From positions 329,135 to 393,134 of the forward strand of contig NZ_JANCLT010000003.1 in NCBI RefSeq assembly GCF_024294785.1: DNA of 64,000 bases. Direction: 5' to 3'. The notes beneath the pieces were generated by a model, which saw nothing but the letters and a program-made list of their open reading frames with translations, was not told the origin of the DNA and did no database searches. The stretch's first letter is position 1. Each line of letters begins with the position of its first letter. Shown piece after piece: positions 37,787 through 46,081 of the stretch. A program made the position numbers and the translations under genes. Source of the stretch: Ectobacillus ponti (GTDB taxonomy: Bacteria; Bacillota; Bacilli; Bacillales; Bacillaceae_G).

Positions 37787-38602
37787 CTATTTTGCCTGCG
37801 GCGCCAGCAGCATTTTCTCCTCCTTTGTCTGCTTGCAAAGCGGCAGGCTCAGGTATTGATAGACCATGCCGACAAACAGGGAACCGCCCGCAATATTCCC
37901 AAGTGTGACAGGTACAAGGTTATGCAGCGCGCCGGCAAGAGACACTGTGTCTGGATGCGGGTGCAGCAGGGCAATAGAGAACAGAGCCAGGTTGGCAATG
38001 CTGTGCTCGTAGCCGGATAAGAAGAAGACAAAAACGAGCAGCAGCATCAGTGTGATTTTGGCCCCGTCTCCTTTTACCCGTGAAGGCAGGAAGCAGGCGA
38101 GGCAGACAAGCCAGTTGCAAAGCACTGCCTTGAAAAACAGGTGGAGAGTGGAGGCATTCATTTTCACTGCTGTCACTTCGTTCAGCAAATGATCCTTGCC
38201 AATATGCTCGAATATACCGGTGGCATAGAACAAGCAGGCAAAGAGAAGCGCCCCGATTGTGTTGCCTCCATAGCAGGCCGCCCAGTTTCGCAGAGTATCG
38301 GCAGGCGTGGCCGCCCGGCGCATCATTGCCACTGTAAAATACATCGTGTTCCCGGTAAACAATTCAGCATCGCCGTACATAATGAGAATAAGGGCTATTC
38401 CGAATAGAGCTGCCGCAACGACATAGGCTGCGGGAGAATGGGCGGCGCGGAAAAACTCTCCGGCCTTAAAGCATACAACAATGACAAATCCGATGTAGAG
38501 TCCCGCCAATGCCGCACGTATCATATACTGCAGCGGCGCCTTGTCCAGAATTTGTTTCTTTTTCAAGGCCAGCTGTACCACATATTGCATATCCTGTTCC
38601 AT
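37787..38602 (-). CDS. formate/nitrite transporter (FNT family)
   Basis: A 271-aa pentameric channel for formate, nitrite or related monocarboxylates. The ATG at 38602 is placed 8 nt after AAGGAAG; a GTG three codons upstream would touch the ribosome site. The six-helix fold has the FNT signatures GDAELFTGNT (~76-85) and SGYEHSIANLALF (~190-202, with the central His). A Rex-like palindrome and a cre-like site lie upstream, so it is probably controlled by redox state and carbon source like ywcJ of B. subtilis. Formate produced in fermentation fits the nearby adhE control. Confidence 0.92.
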   Translation of the reverse strand: MEQDMQYVVQLALKKKQILDKAPLQYMIRAALAGLYIGFVIVVCFKAGEFFRAAHSPAAYVVAAALFGIALILIMYGDAELFTGNTMYFTVAMMRRAATPADTLRNWAACYGGNTIGALLFACLFYATGIFEHIGKDHLLNEVTAVKMNASTLHLFFKAVLCNWLVCLACFLPSRVKGDGAKITLMLLLVFVFFLSGYEHSIANLALFSIALLHPHPDTVSLAGALHNLVPVTLGNIAGGSLFVGMVYQYLSLPLCKQTKEEKMLLAPQAK

Positions 38603-38664
38603 TTCATCCACTTCCTTGTACCAGAATGTATACTACATTACGCCCGTTCCAGCTGTGCGGCAAT

Positions 38665-38690
38665 AAATTTGTGAAAAATTTCACAAATTT
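38665..38690. promoter_or_regulatory. Rex-like operator upstream of the FNT gene
   Basis: A perfect 12-2-12 bp palindrome containing TTGTGAAAAATTTCACAA (38669-38686), very close to the Rex consensus. It is 63 bp upstream of the FNT start. Confidence 0.8.
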
Positions 38691-38696
38691 ATCAAC

Positions 38697-38709
38697 AAAA
38701 GCGCTTTCG
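38697..38709. promoter_or_regulatory. cre-like site next to the Rex operator
   Basis: AAAAGCGCTTTCG has the GAAAGCGCTTT core of CcpA sites when read on the minus strand. It is adjacent to the Rex-like palindrome. Confidence 0.45.
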
Positions 38710-38776
38710 CAGCATCCATCAAATCCGAAAAAATATCCGGCAAACAGAATAAAATGCACGCTGGCCGCCCACAATC

Positions 38777-38803
38777 AAAAAAGCGCTGTGATTCACAGCG
38801 CTT
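38777..38803 (-). terminator. TerC-family gene terminator
   Basis: AGCGCTGTGA / TCACAGCGCT followed on the minus strand by six T. The stop codon (38793-38795) lies inside the stem. Confidence 0.88.
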
Positions 38804-39566
38804 CGTTTTCTGTATGTTTCTTTTCCTTTGACAGGAACCAGCCGCCGGCTCCAATGCCGAGCAGAATAACCCAGAACATTCCCTTCCAGAGGCCGGAGTG
38901 GGCAAAATCATGGGAGATGATGTGCAGGCTTGGGTGGGCCATGGCATACACCGCCAGCTTGACACCGACCCAGCCGACAATCAGGAAGGCTGCGGTTTCC
39001 AAGCCCGGCTTGCGCTCCAGCAGGCTTACAAACTGGTTGGCTGCAAAACGCATAATGACGAGACCGATGATGCCGCCAAGCAGAATGATGGTGAACTGGC
39101 CGGCATCCAAGCCGCCTATGGTGCCCAAATTTGTTTCAGGCAAGGTTACAGCCAAAGCAACAGCTGCCAGAATGGAGTCAATGGCAAATGCGATGTCGGC
39201 AAGCTCGACCTTAATGACCGTCGTCCAGAAGCTGTCTTTTTTGATGTCTTTGTTCGTATGGGCATGATTGCCCTTGTTCCGGACATACTTTTTAAAAATA
39301 TGGCTGGCCGCGATAAAGATCAGATACAATGCCCCAAGCGCCTGCACCTGCCAAACGTCCACAAGAAACGAAATGAGAAACAGGGAACCGAAGCGGAAGA
39401 TGAAGGCTCCGGCAAGACCATAGAACAGCGCTTTTTTCCGTTTTTCCTCCGGCAAATGCTTCACCATGATCGCGAGCACGAGCGCATTATCTGCCGCCAA
39501 AATTCCTTCAAGTGCAATTAAAATGAGAAGCACCCAGCCATATTCCAATAAAAGTGCTGCATCCAT
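38793..39566 (-). CDS. TerC-family membrane protein (YkoY/YceF-like), probable Mn exporter
   Basis: The start at 39566 follows AGAGGAG with a 7-nt gap, giving 257 aa; the open frame continues 59 codons upstream but has no site there. Seven or so membrane segments carry the family's acidic motifs: ALEGILAADNALVLA and ELADIAFAIDSILAA. Recent work on TerC-family members of B. subtilis (YkoY, YceF) links them to Mn export that metalates secreted enzymes. The manganese riboswitch directly upstream strongly supports a Mn function here. Confidence 0.92.
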   Translation of the reverse strand: MDAALLLEYGWVLLILIALEGILAADNALVLAIMVKHLPEEKRKKALFYGLAGAFIFRFGSLFLISFLVDVWQVQALGALYLIFIAASHIFKKYVRNKGNHAHTNKDIKKDSFWTTVIKVELADIAFAIDSILAAVALAVTLPETNLGTIGGLDAGQFTIILLGGIIGLVIMRFAANQFVSLLERKPGLETAAFLIVGWVGVKLAVYAMAHPSLHIISHDFAHSGLWKGMFWVILLGIGAGGWFLSKEKKHTENEAL

Positions 39567-39669
39567 ATTCATTCTCCTCTCTGCTGTGCAGTATAGATTA
39601 CGAAGAATACTCTCCCCCCGCTTAGCTTTTCCGTGACGGAGCGGACTAACGGCGGAGGAAATTGGCAAC

Positions 39670-39803
39670 AAAAAAGACCTCTGCCGTTGGTGCGGCAAAG
39701 GTCTTGCTGAGCATATGGCATGCCAACAAAGCCGATGGAACATGTTCCATGGAATGACGACTTTGTTTCAGGATGGATCCTGACGCTACTCCCCTTTGGA
39801 GTT
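39670..39803 (-). promoter_or_regulatory. yybP-ykoY manganese riboswitch with terminator
   Basis: Read on the minus strand, the aptamer opens AAAGGGGAGTAGCGTC and continues with ACAAAGTCGTCA, GGCTTTGTTGGCATG and GCTCAGCAAGACCTTTGCC, the conserved core of the yybP-ykoY motif. It ends in a terminator, AGACCTCTGCCG / CGGCAAAGGTCT (one mismatch) plus six T at 39670-39704. Mn2+ binding should disrupt the terminator and switch the TerC gene on. Confidence 0.95.
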
Positions 39804-39878
39804 ATTCATCTACCTTTAGTATATGAATGAGAAAAATGATTGTCAAACAATTCGCAACACGCATCTGAATTTTTCCGA

Positions 39879-41195
39879 TCAGCCTGTCAGTACATCCTCA
39901 GCCGGATACTTGATGCGTGTCTGCCCTTTCTTGGCAAGCGTGAACATAAGGGTAAGCGGGCCGACTTTGCCAAAGAACATCATAAATGTCACGAGCAGCT
40001 TCCCAGCGTCACTCATGCCGGGAGAGAAGTTTCTTGTAAGCCCCACTGTTCCGAATGCGGAAACAATCTCCACCAGGCAGGTCAAGACAGGCGCATGCTC
40101 AATGACGCTGAGCGCCAGCACTGTTACGCATACAAATACCAGTGAAACAAGCGCGATTGCCAGCGCTTTGACAATCGTGCTGTCTTTAATGGATTTCCTG
40201 AACAGGACAATGTCTTCTTCCTCCCGCAAATATTTCACTACGCCAAACAGCATGACCAGGAAGGTGGTCAGCTTAATCCCCCCGCCGGTGGAGGCGCTGC
40301 CTGCCCCGATAAACATCAGCAGCACCATAAACAGCAGGGTCGGTTCCGTCAGCAGACCCATGTCCACTGTATTGAAGCCTGCCGTACGTGTTGTGATGGC
40401 TTGAAAGTAAGCGGCCATCCATTGGTCAAAGGTGCCAAGGTGCGCCACTGCCTTGCCATGGAACTCCAGGCCGAAAATAATCAGTGTGGCAAGCACATTC
40501 ACTGCCAGGGTGGCTGTAAGCATGAGCTTGGAATGCAGGCTGAGCTTGGAAAAGCTTCGTTTCCGCCACACTTCAAGCACTACGGTGAAGCCGAGGCCGC
40601 CAATGATGATGAGAGAGGTGATCACAAGATTCACAACGGGATTGCCGGCATGCCGCATCAGATTATCCGGCCAAACAGAGAACCCGGCGTTATTGAAGGC
40701 GGAAATGGTGTGGAAGAAGCTGAAGTACATCCCCTTCTGCCAGCCGTATTGCGGCACCCAAGTCAGACATAGAACAAGAAATGCAATGCCCTGCGTCACG
40801 ATGGCGAACACAAAAATAGAACGCGCCAGCCGGACGATGCCGCCCACACTTGTTTGATTTAAGGATTGCTGGAGCAGAATGCGGTTTTGCAGGCCGATTT
40901 TCTTTCCCAGCATGATGAACACAAGCACTGCAAAGCTCATAATCCCGAGCCCGCTGATTTCAATCAAGCCAAGGAGCACCAATTGGCCAAATAGTGTGAA
41001 TGTCGTGCCGGTATCCACAACACCAAGCCCGGTCAGGGTGAATGCAGACGTGGTGGTGAAGAGGGCATCCACCCAGGTAATGGGTGTTGTAGCGGCAAAC
41101 GGCAGCTTAAGTAAACATGTGCCAAGAATCACGAAAGCCAACACAGCCAGAACAAGAAACCGCGGCGGACTCATTTGAATGCTCATCCATTTCAT
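39879..41195 (-). CDS. Trk/Ktr-family potassium transporter membrane subunit (KtrB/KtrD)
   Basis: A ~438-aa channel-like K+/Na+ symport subunit of four M1-P-M2 repeats with selectivity-filter-like loops TTSAFTLTGLGVVDTG, HTISAFNNAGFSVW, TTRTAGFNTVDMG and EIVSAFGTVGLTRN. The start may be the ATG at 41195 or a GTG at 41204; AAAGGTG serves either poorly. It needs a cytoplasmic RCK partner (KtrA or KtrC), which is not encoded here. No c-di-AMP riboswitch is visible upstream. Confidence 0.92.
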   Translation of the reverse strand: MKWMSIQMSPPRFLVLAVLAFVILGTCLLKLPFAATTPITWVDALFTTTSAFTLTGLGVVDTGTTFTLFGQLVLLGLIEISGLGIMSFAVLVFIMLGKKIGLQNRILLQQSLNQTSVGGIVRLARSIFVFAIVTQGIAFLVLCLTWVPQYGWQKGMYFSFFHTISAFNNAGFSVWPDNLMRHAGNPVVNLVITSLIIIGGLGFTVVLEVWRKRSFSKLSLHSKLMLTATLAVNVLATLIIFGLEFHGKAVAHLGTFDQWMAAYFQAITTRTAGFNTVDMGLLTEPTLLFMVLLMFIGAGSASTGGGIKLTTFLVMLFGVVKYLREEEDIVLFRKSIKDSTIVKALAIALVSLVFVCVTVLALSVIEHAPVLTCLVEIVSAFGTVGLTRNFSPGMSDAGKLLVTFMMFFGKVGPLTLMFTLAKKGQTRIKYPAEDVLTG

Positions 41196-41325
41196 AGGAA
41201 CCACGACACCTTTCTTTTACAATACACTGCTTGTAGTATGTGCACGACCACAGGGGAAGAACATGGACGCACAATGTGGGAAAGCGGTTGAACATGCCAT
41301 CCCATTATGTAGCGGGGCGGCTCAT

Positions 41326-41354
41326 AATAAAAAGGGCAGAGGAGCTCTGCCCTT
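41326..41354 (-). terminator. SASP gene terminator
   Basis: AAGGGCAGAG-GAG-CTCTGCCCTT, followed on the minus strand by TTTTATTATG. Confidence 0.8.
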
Positions 41355-41373
41355 AACGCCATTATATGTCAGT

Positions 41374-41559
41374 TTAGCCGCGGAGCTGCTGTTGCGCAAG
41401 TGCCACAAGACGCTTTGTTACTTCGCCGCCGACAGAGCCGTTTGCACGGGCTGCTGTGTCAGAGCCAAGCTGTACGCCAAACTCCTGTGCAATTTCATAT
41501 TTGAATTGCTCCAGCATCTGTTCAGCGCCGGGAACAACTAATTTATTGGTTCTAGCCAT
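41374..41559 (-). CDS. alpha/beta-type small acid-soluble spore protein
   Basis: A 61-aa SASP that coats DNA in the spore core. It contains the family's conserved features: [20 protein letters not shown], the GPR-protease-type site region [20 protein letters not shown], and [22 protein letters not shown] precedes the ATG. A possible sigma-G -10 (CATACGATA) lies about 50 bp upstream on the minus strand. It is strong evidence for a spore former. Confidence 0.95.
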   Translation of the reverse strand: MARTNKLVVPGAEQMLEQFKYEIAQEFGVQLGSDTAARANGSVGGEVTKRLVALAQQQLRG

Positions 41560-41667
41560 GAAAATGACCCCCTTTTCTGCATTCCGGCTGCAAGCCGGTA
41601 CTTATATCGTATGTGATTTTGAAAGCCGCATACTCGGAAGTAATAGGGCAGGGAGGGGAAAAATGTG

Positions 41668-41692
41668 AAAAAAGAGCAGTCTAAGACTGCTC
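41668..41692 (-). terminator. phaJ terminator
   Basis: GAGCAGTC-TAA-GACTGCTC, then six T on the minus strand. The phaJ stop lies inside the hairpin. Confidence 0.88.
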
Positions 41693-42130
41693 CAGCTTCA
41701 TAATGGCCGCTGTGCCTTCCACCACCAGCTTGTTATGCTGATTGTAGACATTTGTCTGCATCGTCAAAATTTTCTTGTCATCCCGTTTCTTGACAACCTC
41801 AGCCACTACGGTGAGCGTGTCGCCAATTTTCACGGGTGCCTTAAAGGAAAGGTTTTGCGACAGATAGATGGTGTTGCGGCCGGGCAGCTTTGTGCCGAGC
41901 ACTGTGGAAATATAGCCGGCCACCAGCATGCCGTGCGCAATGCGTTCTTGAAACATCGTTGTCTCGGCGAATGAATCAAGCAAGTGAATAGGGTTCACAT
42001 CGCCAGTGAGTTGTGCGAATGCTAGAATGTCTGCGTCTGTAATCGTTTTTGTCAGAGAAGCCTGATCCCCCACTTGGATTTGATCATACGATAGCTCAGG
42101 GACGAATTCCGCTTCTTTAAAAAGATTCAT
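41681..42130 (-). CDS. phaJ: (R)-specific enoyl-CoA hydratase PhaJ (MaoC family)
   Basis: A 149-aa hot-dog-fold hydratase that turns enoyl-CoA from fatty acid oxidation into (R)-3-hydroxyacyl-CoA, the monomer for PHA synthase. The catalytic hydratase-2 motif is present as AQLTGDVNPIHLL (Asp and His) plus FQERIAHGMLVAGYIS. AGGAGG lies 5 nt before the ATG. It is beside phaP, phaQ and phaRBC on the minus strand, matching the Bacillus class IV cluster. Confidence 0.92.
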   Translation of the reverse strand: MNLFKEAEFVPELSYDQIQVGDQASLTKTITDADILAFAQLTGDVNPIHLLDSFAETTMFQERIAHGMLVAGYISTVLGTKLPGRNTIYLSQNLSFKAPVKIGDTLTVVAEVVKKRDDKKILTMQTNVYNQHNKLVVEGTAAIMKLEQS

Positions 42131-42222
42131 GACATCCTCCTTTATGTGTCAAAAATGAGAGCAGTCAAGGATGCGTTGCCGGCAACAGACGAGTACCACT
42201 GGGAGGAAGAGCCCTATTTTTG

Positions 42223-42747
42223 TTATTTCATTGGTGCAAATACCGCTTTGGAATTTTCCTCGAAGCGCTTTGCCAAATCCAGCTGCATGGCTTTCAGCTC
42301 ATGCAGGAAGGACGTCATTTGGCCCTGCAGCTCTTCACGCTGCTGTTGCTGCTGCTGCACAACCTGCTTCAGCGCTTCCTCCAGCTGCTCGCTTGTCTGG
42401 GAGAGCAGGGAAAGAGACGTTTTCGTCGGAGAAGTGGAGAATTGCTGCATTTGCTGAAGAAGTTCATTCCACTTGCTTTGCCATTCCTCCAGCTGCGGCA
42501 CGAACTGTCCGCCTGTCAGCTGCTTCATGTAGTCCACGTATTGTGTGCTTGCCTGCGCCATATAGCGCTTAAATTCCTGCTCCATAGTCTGCATTCCTTC
42601 CACAACCTTGTGCAGTGTTTCCTGCTGCTGCTTCAGCGCTTCCATTGTCATTTGCTCCATTTGTTTGCCGGCAGATGACATCATGGACAGGGACTGCCCC
42701 CAGTTCTTCCAGAATGCATCAACGAGTTCGTACGGTTTCATTTCCAT
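42223..42747 (-). CDS. phaP: phasin PhaP
   Basis: A 174-aa granule-coating protein. Almost wholly helical and Gln/Met-rich, with long amphipathic runs including QQQQQREELQGQM. It starts MEMKPYELVDAFWKNWGQSL, like Bacillus PhaP. GGAGGT precedes the ATG. Phasins coat PHA granules and limit their size. It is 42 bp downstream of phaQ, probably one transcript. Confidence 0.9.
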   Translation of the reverse strand: MEMKPYELVDAFWKNWGQSLSMMSSAGKQMEQMTMEALKQQQETLHKVVEGMQTMEQEFKRYMAQASTQYVDYMKQLTGGQFVPQLEEWQSKWNELLQQMQQFSTSPTKTSLSLLSQTSEQLEEALKQVVQQQQQQREELQGQMTSFLHELKAMQLDLAKRFEENSKAVFAPMK

Positions 42748-42789
42748 GGCTAGACCTCCAAATAAATTTTCGCGTATTGTGAATGCAGA

Positions 42790-43233
42790 TTATTCTGCAG
42801 CGTCACCTGATGAAGATTTCTTCTGTCTGCTGGTGTCTTGGGTGCCGGTGAATGAGAAGAATGCACTTGTGTAGAGATTGAAAAAAGTGCGGAGCATGTT
42901 CTGATACTGCTCAAAGGAAGAAGCGCAGGACGTTAAATACTGCTCTCCATACTCGGTGAGGGAATAGATGCGCTTGGCGGGGCCGCCTTCACTCGTATCC
43001 CAGGTCGAAGAGATCAGCTTTTCCTTTTCGAGCTTCCGCAGTGTCCGGTACACATTGCCTTGGTCAATGGAAGAGAAGCCGATATCCATCAGCATTTGAA
43101 TGAGCTTATAGCCGTGAAGGCTCCAGTCCTTGAGACAAAGAAGCAGGAAGGGGACCAGGAAGTTTTTGGGCATGGAGCTGGCTGGGCGCGTCTGCGATGC
43201 TTCAAACAATTGTTCCGGATCATGTTTTGTCAT
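42790..43233 (-). CDS. phaQ: PHA-responsive repressor PhaQ (PadR-like)
   Basis: A 147-aa PadR-type winged-helix regulator. The DNA-binding domain (~22-100) reads FLVPFLLLCLKDWSLHGYKLIQML and YRTLRKLEKEKLISS, and a helical tail follows. In Bacillus, PhaQ represses phaQP until it binds PHA. A paired inverted repeat lies in the divergent phaQ-phaR gap, where it could act. The Ser/Lys-rich C-terminal tail is unusual but short. Confidence 0.9.
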   Translation of the reverse strand: MTKHDPEQLFEASQTRPASSMPKNFLVPFLLLCLKDWSLHGYKLIQMLMDIGFSSIDQGNVYRTLRKLEKEKLISSTWDTSEGGPAKRIYSLTEYGEQYLTSCASSFEQYQNMLRTFFNLYTSAFFSFTGTQDTSRQKKSSSGDAAE

Positions 43234-43258
43234 ATGGGTCCATCACCTCGTTCATATA

Positions 43259-43303
43259 ACAGGTATACTTCAGTATATTATGGGAAAATTTTCTTATACC
43301 TGT
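43259..43303. promoter_or_regulatory. inverted repeats in the phaQ-phaR divergent control region
   Basis: ACAGGTATA (43259-43267) and TATACCTGT (43295-43303) are perfect inverted repeats 27 bp apart. A separate TATACT-TC-AGTATA dyad sits at 43264-43277. A PhaQ operator is the natural reading. Confidence 0.5.
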
Positions 43304-43443
43304 AATTTACACCTATCTGCACAAGCCGTCAACAAAAAATCAGAAAATTAAAATAGAACTTGTCATGTAATGAGAAATGAGGGAAAATATAAGTGGAATT
43401 GAATAGATTTTCAAACTTGTAAAAAAAAGGGGTGTGGGAGAGG

Positions 43444-43893
43444 ATGATCGATCAGAAGTTCGATCCGTTGAAGGCGTGGAAGGAAGTGTACGACCAAACT
43501 GAAAAGTTCTGGGGCAAAACATTGAATGAGACGCTGAACTCCGAAGAGTATTCCGCCTGGATGGGCGGCGTGCTGGATTTGAACCTGTTTTACCAGAAGA
43601 TGATGAATGACCTGACGAAGGGATATTTGGAGAAGGTCAACATGCCGACACAGGACGATATCGCCCGGGTCGCGTCCCTTGTCGTCAATGTGGAAAACAA
43701 AGTGGATAACATTGAGGAATTCCTTGAGGAGCGCGTGGAGGCCCTGGAGGCATCGCCGGCGGCAAAACGCGACCTGGCCAAGGTAAAGAATGACCTGCGC
43801 GCACTCGAAGCGAAGGTTGATCAAATTCTGGAACACCTGACAAAACAACAAGAACTGCTCCAAGGATTGCAAACGCGGGAAGAAAAGCAATAA
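43444..43893 (+). CDS. phaR: PHA synthase subunit PhaR
   Basis: A 149-aa protein required with PhaC for class IV synthase activity. The ATG at 43444 gives MIDQKFDPLKAWKEVYDQ, the typical Bacillus PhaR opening; a GTG at 43432 is possible but touches the ribosome site. The rest is helical, ending in a coiled coil (~95-140, KVKNDLRALEAKVDQILEHL). It is first of the phaR-phaB-phaC genes. Confidence 0.92.
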   Translation: MIDQKFDPLKAWKEVYDQTEKFWGKTLNETLNSEEYSAWMGGVLDLNLFYQKMMNDLTKGYLEKVNMPTQDDIARVASLVVNVENKVDNIEEFLEERVEALEASPAAKRDLAKVKNDLRALEAKVDQILEHLTKQQELLQGLQTREEKQ

Positions 43894-43950
43894 GCTTTTT
43901 ACTTCTATACATGCATTGTTGCACATATCTAATTTAAGGGGGAGCAAGAA

Positions 43951-44694
43951 ATGATTCAATTAGAAGGCAGAGTAGCAATCGTAACAGGCGGCGCAAAAGG
44001 AATTGGGGAATCGATTACAGCAGCGCTTGCTCATGAAGGCGTAAAGGTGGTCATCAACTACAACAGCAGTGCCCAGGCGGCAGAAGAGCTTGTTGCCAAG
44101 CTGGCAGCTGAAGGATATGAAGCATATGCAGTACAGGCGGATGTTTCTGTGCCGGAGGATGCAAAGCGCCTTGTGGAAGAAACCGTACAGCGCTTTGGCA
44201 AAGTCGACTTCCTGATCAACAATGCCGGCATCACACGTGACCGCAGCTTCAAGAAGCTGAGCCGCGAGGACTGGGATAAGGTAATCGATGTGAATCTGAG
44301 CAGCGTGTACAACACAGCAAGTGCGGTGCTTCCTTACATACTGGAATCTGAAGGCGGCCGCATTATCAATATTTCTTCCATTATTGGTCAGGCCGGCGGC
44401 TTTGGCCAAACCAACTACTCTGCAGCAAAAGCCGGCATGATCGGCTTCACCAAATCATTGGCTCTCGAATTAGCAAAAACAAATGTAACAGTCAACGCGA
44501 TTTGCCCGGGCTTTATCAATACAGAAATGGTCGCAGAAATTCCGGCAAACGTGCTGGATGGCATCGTAGCAAAAATCCCTAAAAAACGCCTTGGCTCACC
44601 TGATGAAATCGCGCGCGGCGTGCTGTACCTGTGCCGTGACGGTGCGTACATCACCGGTCAGCAGCTGAACATCAACGGCGGCTTATACATGTAA
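43951..44694 (+). CDS. phaB: acetoacetyl-CoA reductase PhaB
   Basis: A 247-aa short-chain dehydrogenase reducing acetoacetyl-CoA to (R)-3-hydroxybutyryl-CoA with NADPH. Cofactor motif TGGAKGIGE (~11-19), NNAG at ~90, Ser in ISSIIGQAGGFGQ, and the catalytic YSAAKAG. AAGGGGGAG precedes the ATG. FabG has the same fold; the position between phaR and phaC decides for PhaB. It has its own terminator before phaC. Confidence 0.9.
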   Translation: MIQLEGRVAIVTGGAKGIGESITAALAHEGVKVVINYNSSAQAAEELVAKLAAEGYEAYAVQADVSVPEDAKRLVEETVQRFGKVDFLINNAGITRDRSFKKLSREDWDKVIDVNLSSVYNTASAVLPYILESEGGRIINISSIIGQAGGFGQTNYSAAKAGMIGFTKSLALELAKTNVTVNAICPGFINTEMVAEIPANVLDGIVAKIPKKRLGSPDEIARGVLYLCRDGAYITGQQLNINGGLYM

Positions 44695-44707
44695 TGTCTC
44701 AAGCAAG

Positions 44708-44740
44708 GAAGTGCAAACCTGAGGGAATGCACTTCTTTTT
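44708..44740 (+). terminator. phaB terminator
   Basis: GAAGTGCA / TGCACTTC with a 12-nt loop, then TTTTT. It implies that phaC is partly uncoupled from phaRB. Confidence 0.8.
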
Positions 44741-44742
44741 AT

Positions 44743-44881
44743 AGAAAAGCGGAACCGGCTCGTTCAGCTCACCGAAGGGAGGTTCCGGACTCTAAAAGGC
44801 GTTGTCTGCCTTTTATGGGGCCGGGTCCTCCCTGGCAGTGAGCCGGCCGGTGCAGCTGGACAGAAGAAAAGCGGAACCGGC
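44743..44881 (+). repeat. structured repeat element between phaB and phaC
   Basis: AGAAAAGCGGAACCGGC occurs at 44743-44759 and again at 44865-44881, flanking a nested hairpin: CCGGCT/AGCCGG, GCTCAC/GTGAGC (44767-44772 with 44838-44843), GGGAGG/CCTCCC (44777-44782 with 44827-44832) and an inner AAAAGGC/GCCTTTT (44794-44800 with 44808-44814). The layout suggests a dispersed Bacillales repeat or a structured RNA in the phaC leader. AAAAGCGGAA-type repeats are known from Bacillus genomes (from memory). Confidence 0.6.
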
Positions 44882-44936
44882 CTGATTGGCCCGCAGACAG
44901 GGCAGTTTGGCTGGACAATACAAAGGGGGCTGTTCA

Positions 44937-46022
44937 ATGGCAACAATGTGGAAGGAATGGGAAAAAACACTGAATTTCTATCCGGAAGAATATCGCAATG
45001 CCTATAGCCGGGCAAAGAAGGCGGGCGAGGTGCTGTGGCGCGAGCCAGATCCGCAGGTGGGGCAGACGCCAAAGGAAGTCATTTGGACGAAGAACAAGGC
45101 GAAGCTGTACCGGTATGTGCCAAAGAAAGAGCAGACGCACCGTGTGCCGCTGCTGCTTATCTATGCCCTCATCAACAAGCCGTATATTATGGACCTCACC
45201 CCGGGCAACAGCCTGGTCGAGTATTTGGTGGGCCGCGGCTTTGATGTGTATATGCTGGATTGGGGCGAGTTCGGGCCGGAAGACAGCCATCTGAAGTTTG
45301 ATGACATCGTATTCGACTACATTGCCAAAGCAGTGAAGAAGGTGCTGCGCCATTCTAAATCAGAGGACATCTCTCTGCTTGGCTACTGCATGGGCGGCAC
45401 ACTGACATCCATCTATGCGGCGCTGCACCCGAACATGCCGATCCGCAATCTGATTTTCCTGACGAGCCCGTTTGATTTCTCGGAAACCGGCTTATACGGC
45501 AAATTCCTGGATGAGCGGTATTTCAATCTGGATAAGGCTGTCGATACACTCGGCAATATTCCGCCGGAAATGATTGACTTTGGCAACAAGATGCTGAAGC
45601 CGATCACCAACTTCTTCGGGCCGTACGTCACGCTGGTGGACCGCTCGGACAATCAGCGTTTCGTAGAGAGCTGGAAGCTCGTGCAAAAGTGGGTGGGCGA
45701 CGGCATTCAATTCCCGGGCGAAGCCTACCGCCAATGGATTGGGGAGTTCTATCAGAAGAACAAGCTGGTCAAAGGTGAGCTTACTATCCGCGGCCGTCAG
45801 GTGAATCTGTCCGACATCCGCGCCAACATGCTGAACATTTCCGCTTCCCGTGACCATATCGCGGCGCCTTGCCAGGTGGAAGCACTGATGGACCGTGTGT
45901 CCAGCACAGATAAGGAATATGTTTGCATCCCGACAGGCCACATGTCCATCGTATATGGTCCGACTGCCGTGAAGACAACATATCCGACAATCGGCGACTG
46001 GCTTGAGAAGAGATCGCATTAA
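44937..46022 (+). CDS. phaC: class IV PHA synthase catalytic subunit PhaC
   Basis: A 361-aa polymerase joining (R)-3-hydroxyacyl-CoA into polyester at the granule surface. The ATG at 44937 follows AAAGGGGGCTG. The alpha/beta-hydrolase fold has the lipase-like box GYCMGG with nucleophile Cys151, Asp306 in SASRDHIAAP and His335 in PTGHMSIVYG, the same numbering as B. megaterium PhaC. It pairs with PhaR. A strong terminator follows. Confidence 0.97.
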   Translation: MATMWKEWEKTLNFYPEEYRNAYSRAKKAGEVLWREPDPQVGQTPKEVIWTKNKAKLYRYVPKKEQTHRVPLLLIYALINKPYIMDLTPGNSLVEYLVGRGFDVYMLDWGEFGPEDSHLKFDDIVFDYIAKAVKKVLRHSKSEDISLLGYCMGGTLTSIYAALHPNMPIRNLIFLTSPFDFSETGLYGKFLDERYFNLDKAVDTLGNIPPEMIDFGNKMLKPITNFFGPYVTLVDRSDNQRFVESWKLVQKWVGDGIQFPGEAYRQWIGEFYQKNKLVKGELTIRGRQVNLSDIRANMLNISASRDHIAAPCQVEALMDRVSSTDKEYVCIPTGHMSIVYGPTAVKTTYPTIGDWLEKRSH

Positions 46023-46026
46023 TGGA

Positions 46027-46060
46027 AGAAGGCTGGCCTGAGTGGGCCAGCCTTCTTTTC
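46027..46060 (+). terminator. phaC terminator
   Basis: AGAAGGCTGGCC / GGCCAGCCTTCT stem, 6-nt loop, then TTTTC. Confidence 0.9.
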
Positions 46061-46081
46061 TTGATACATCAGGAATCTGTG

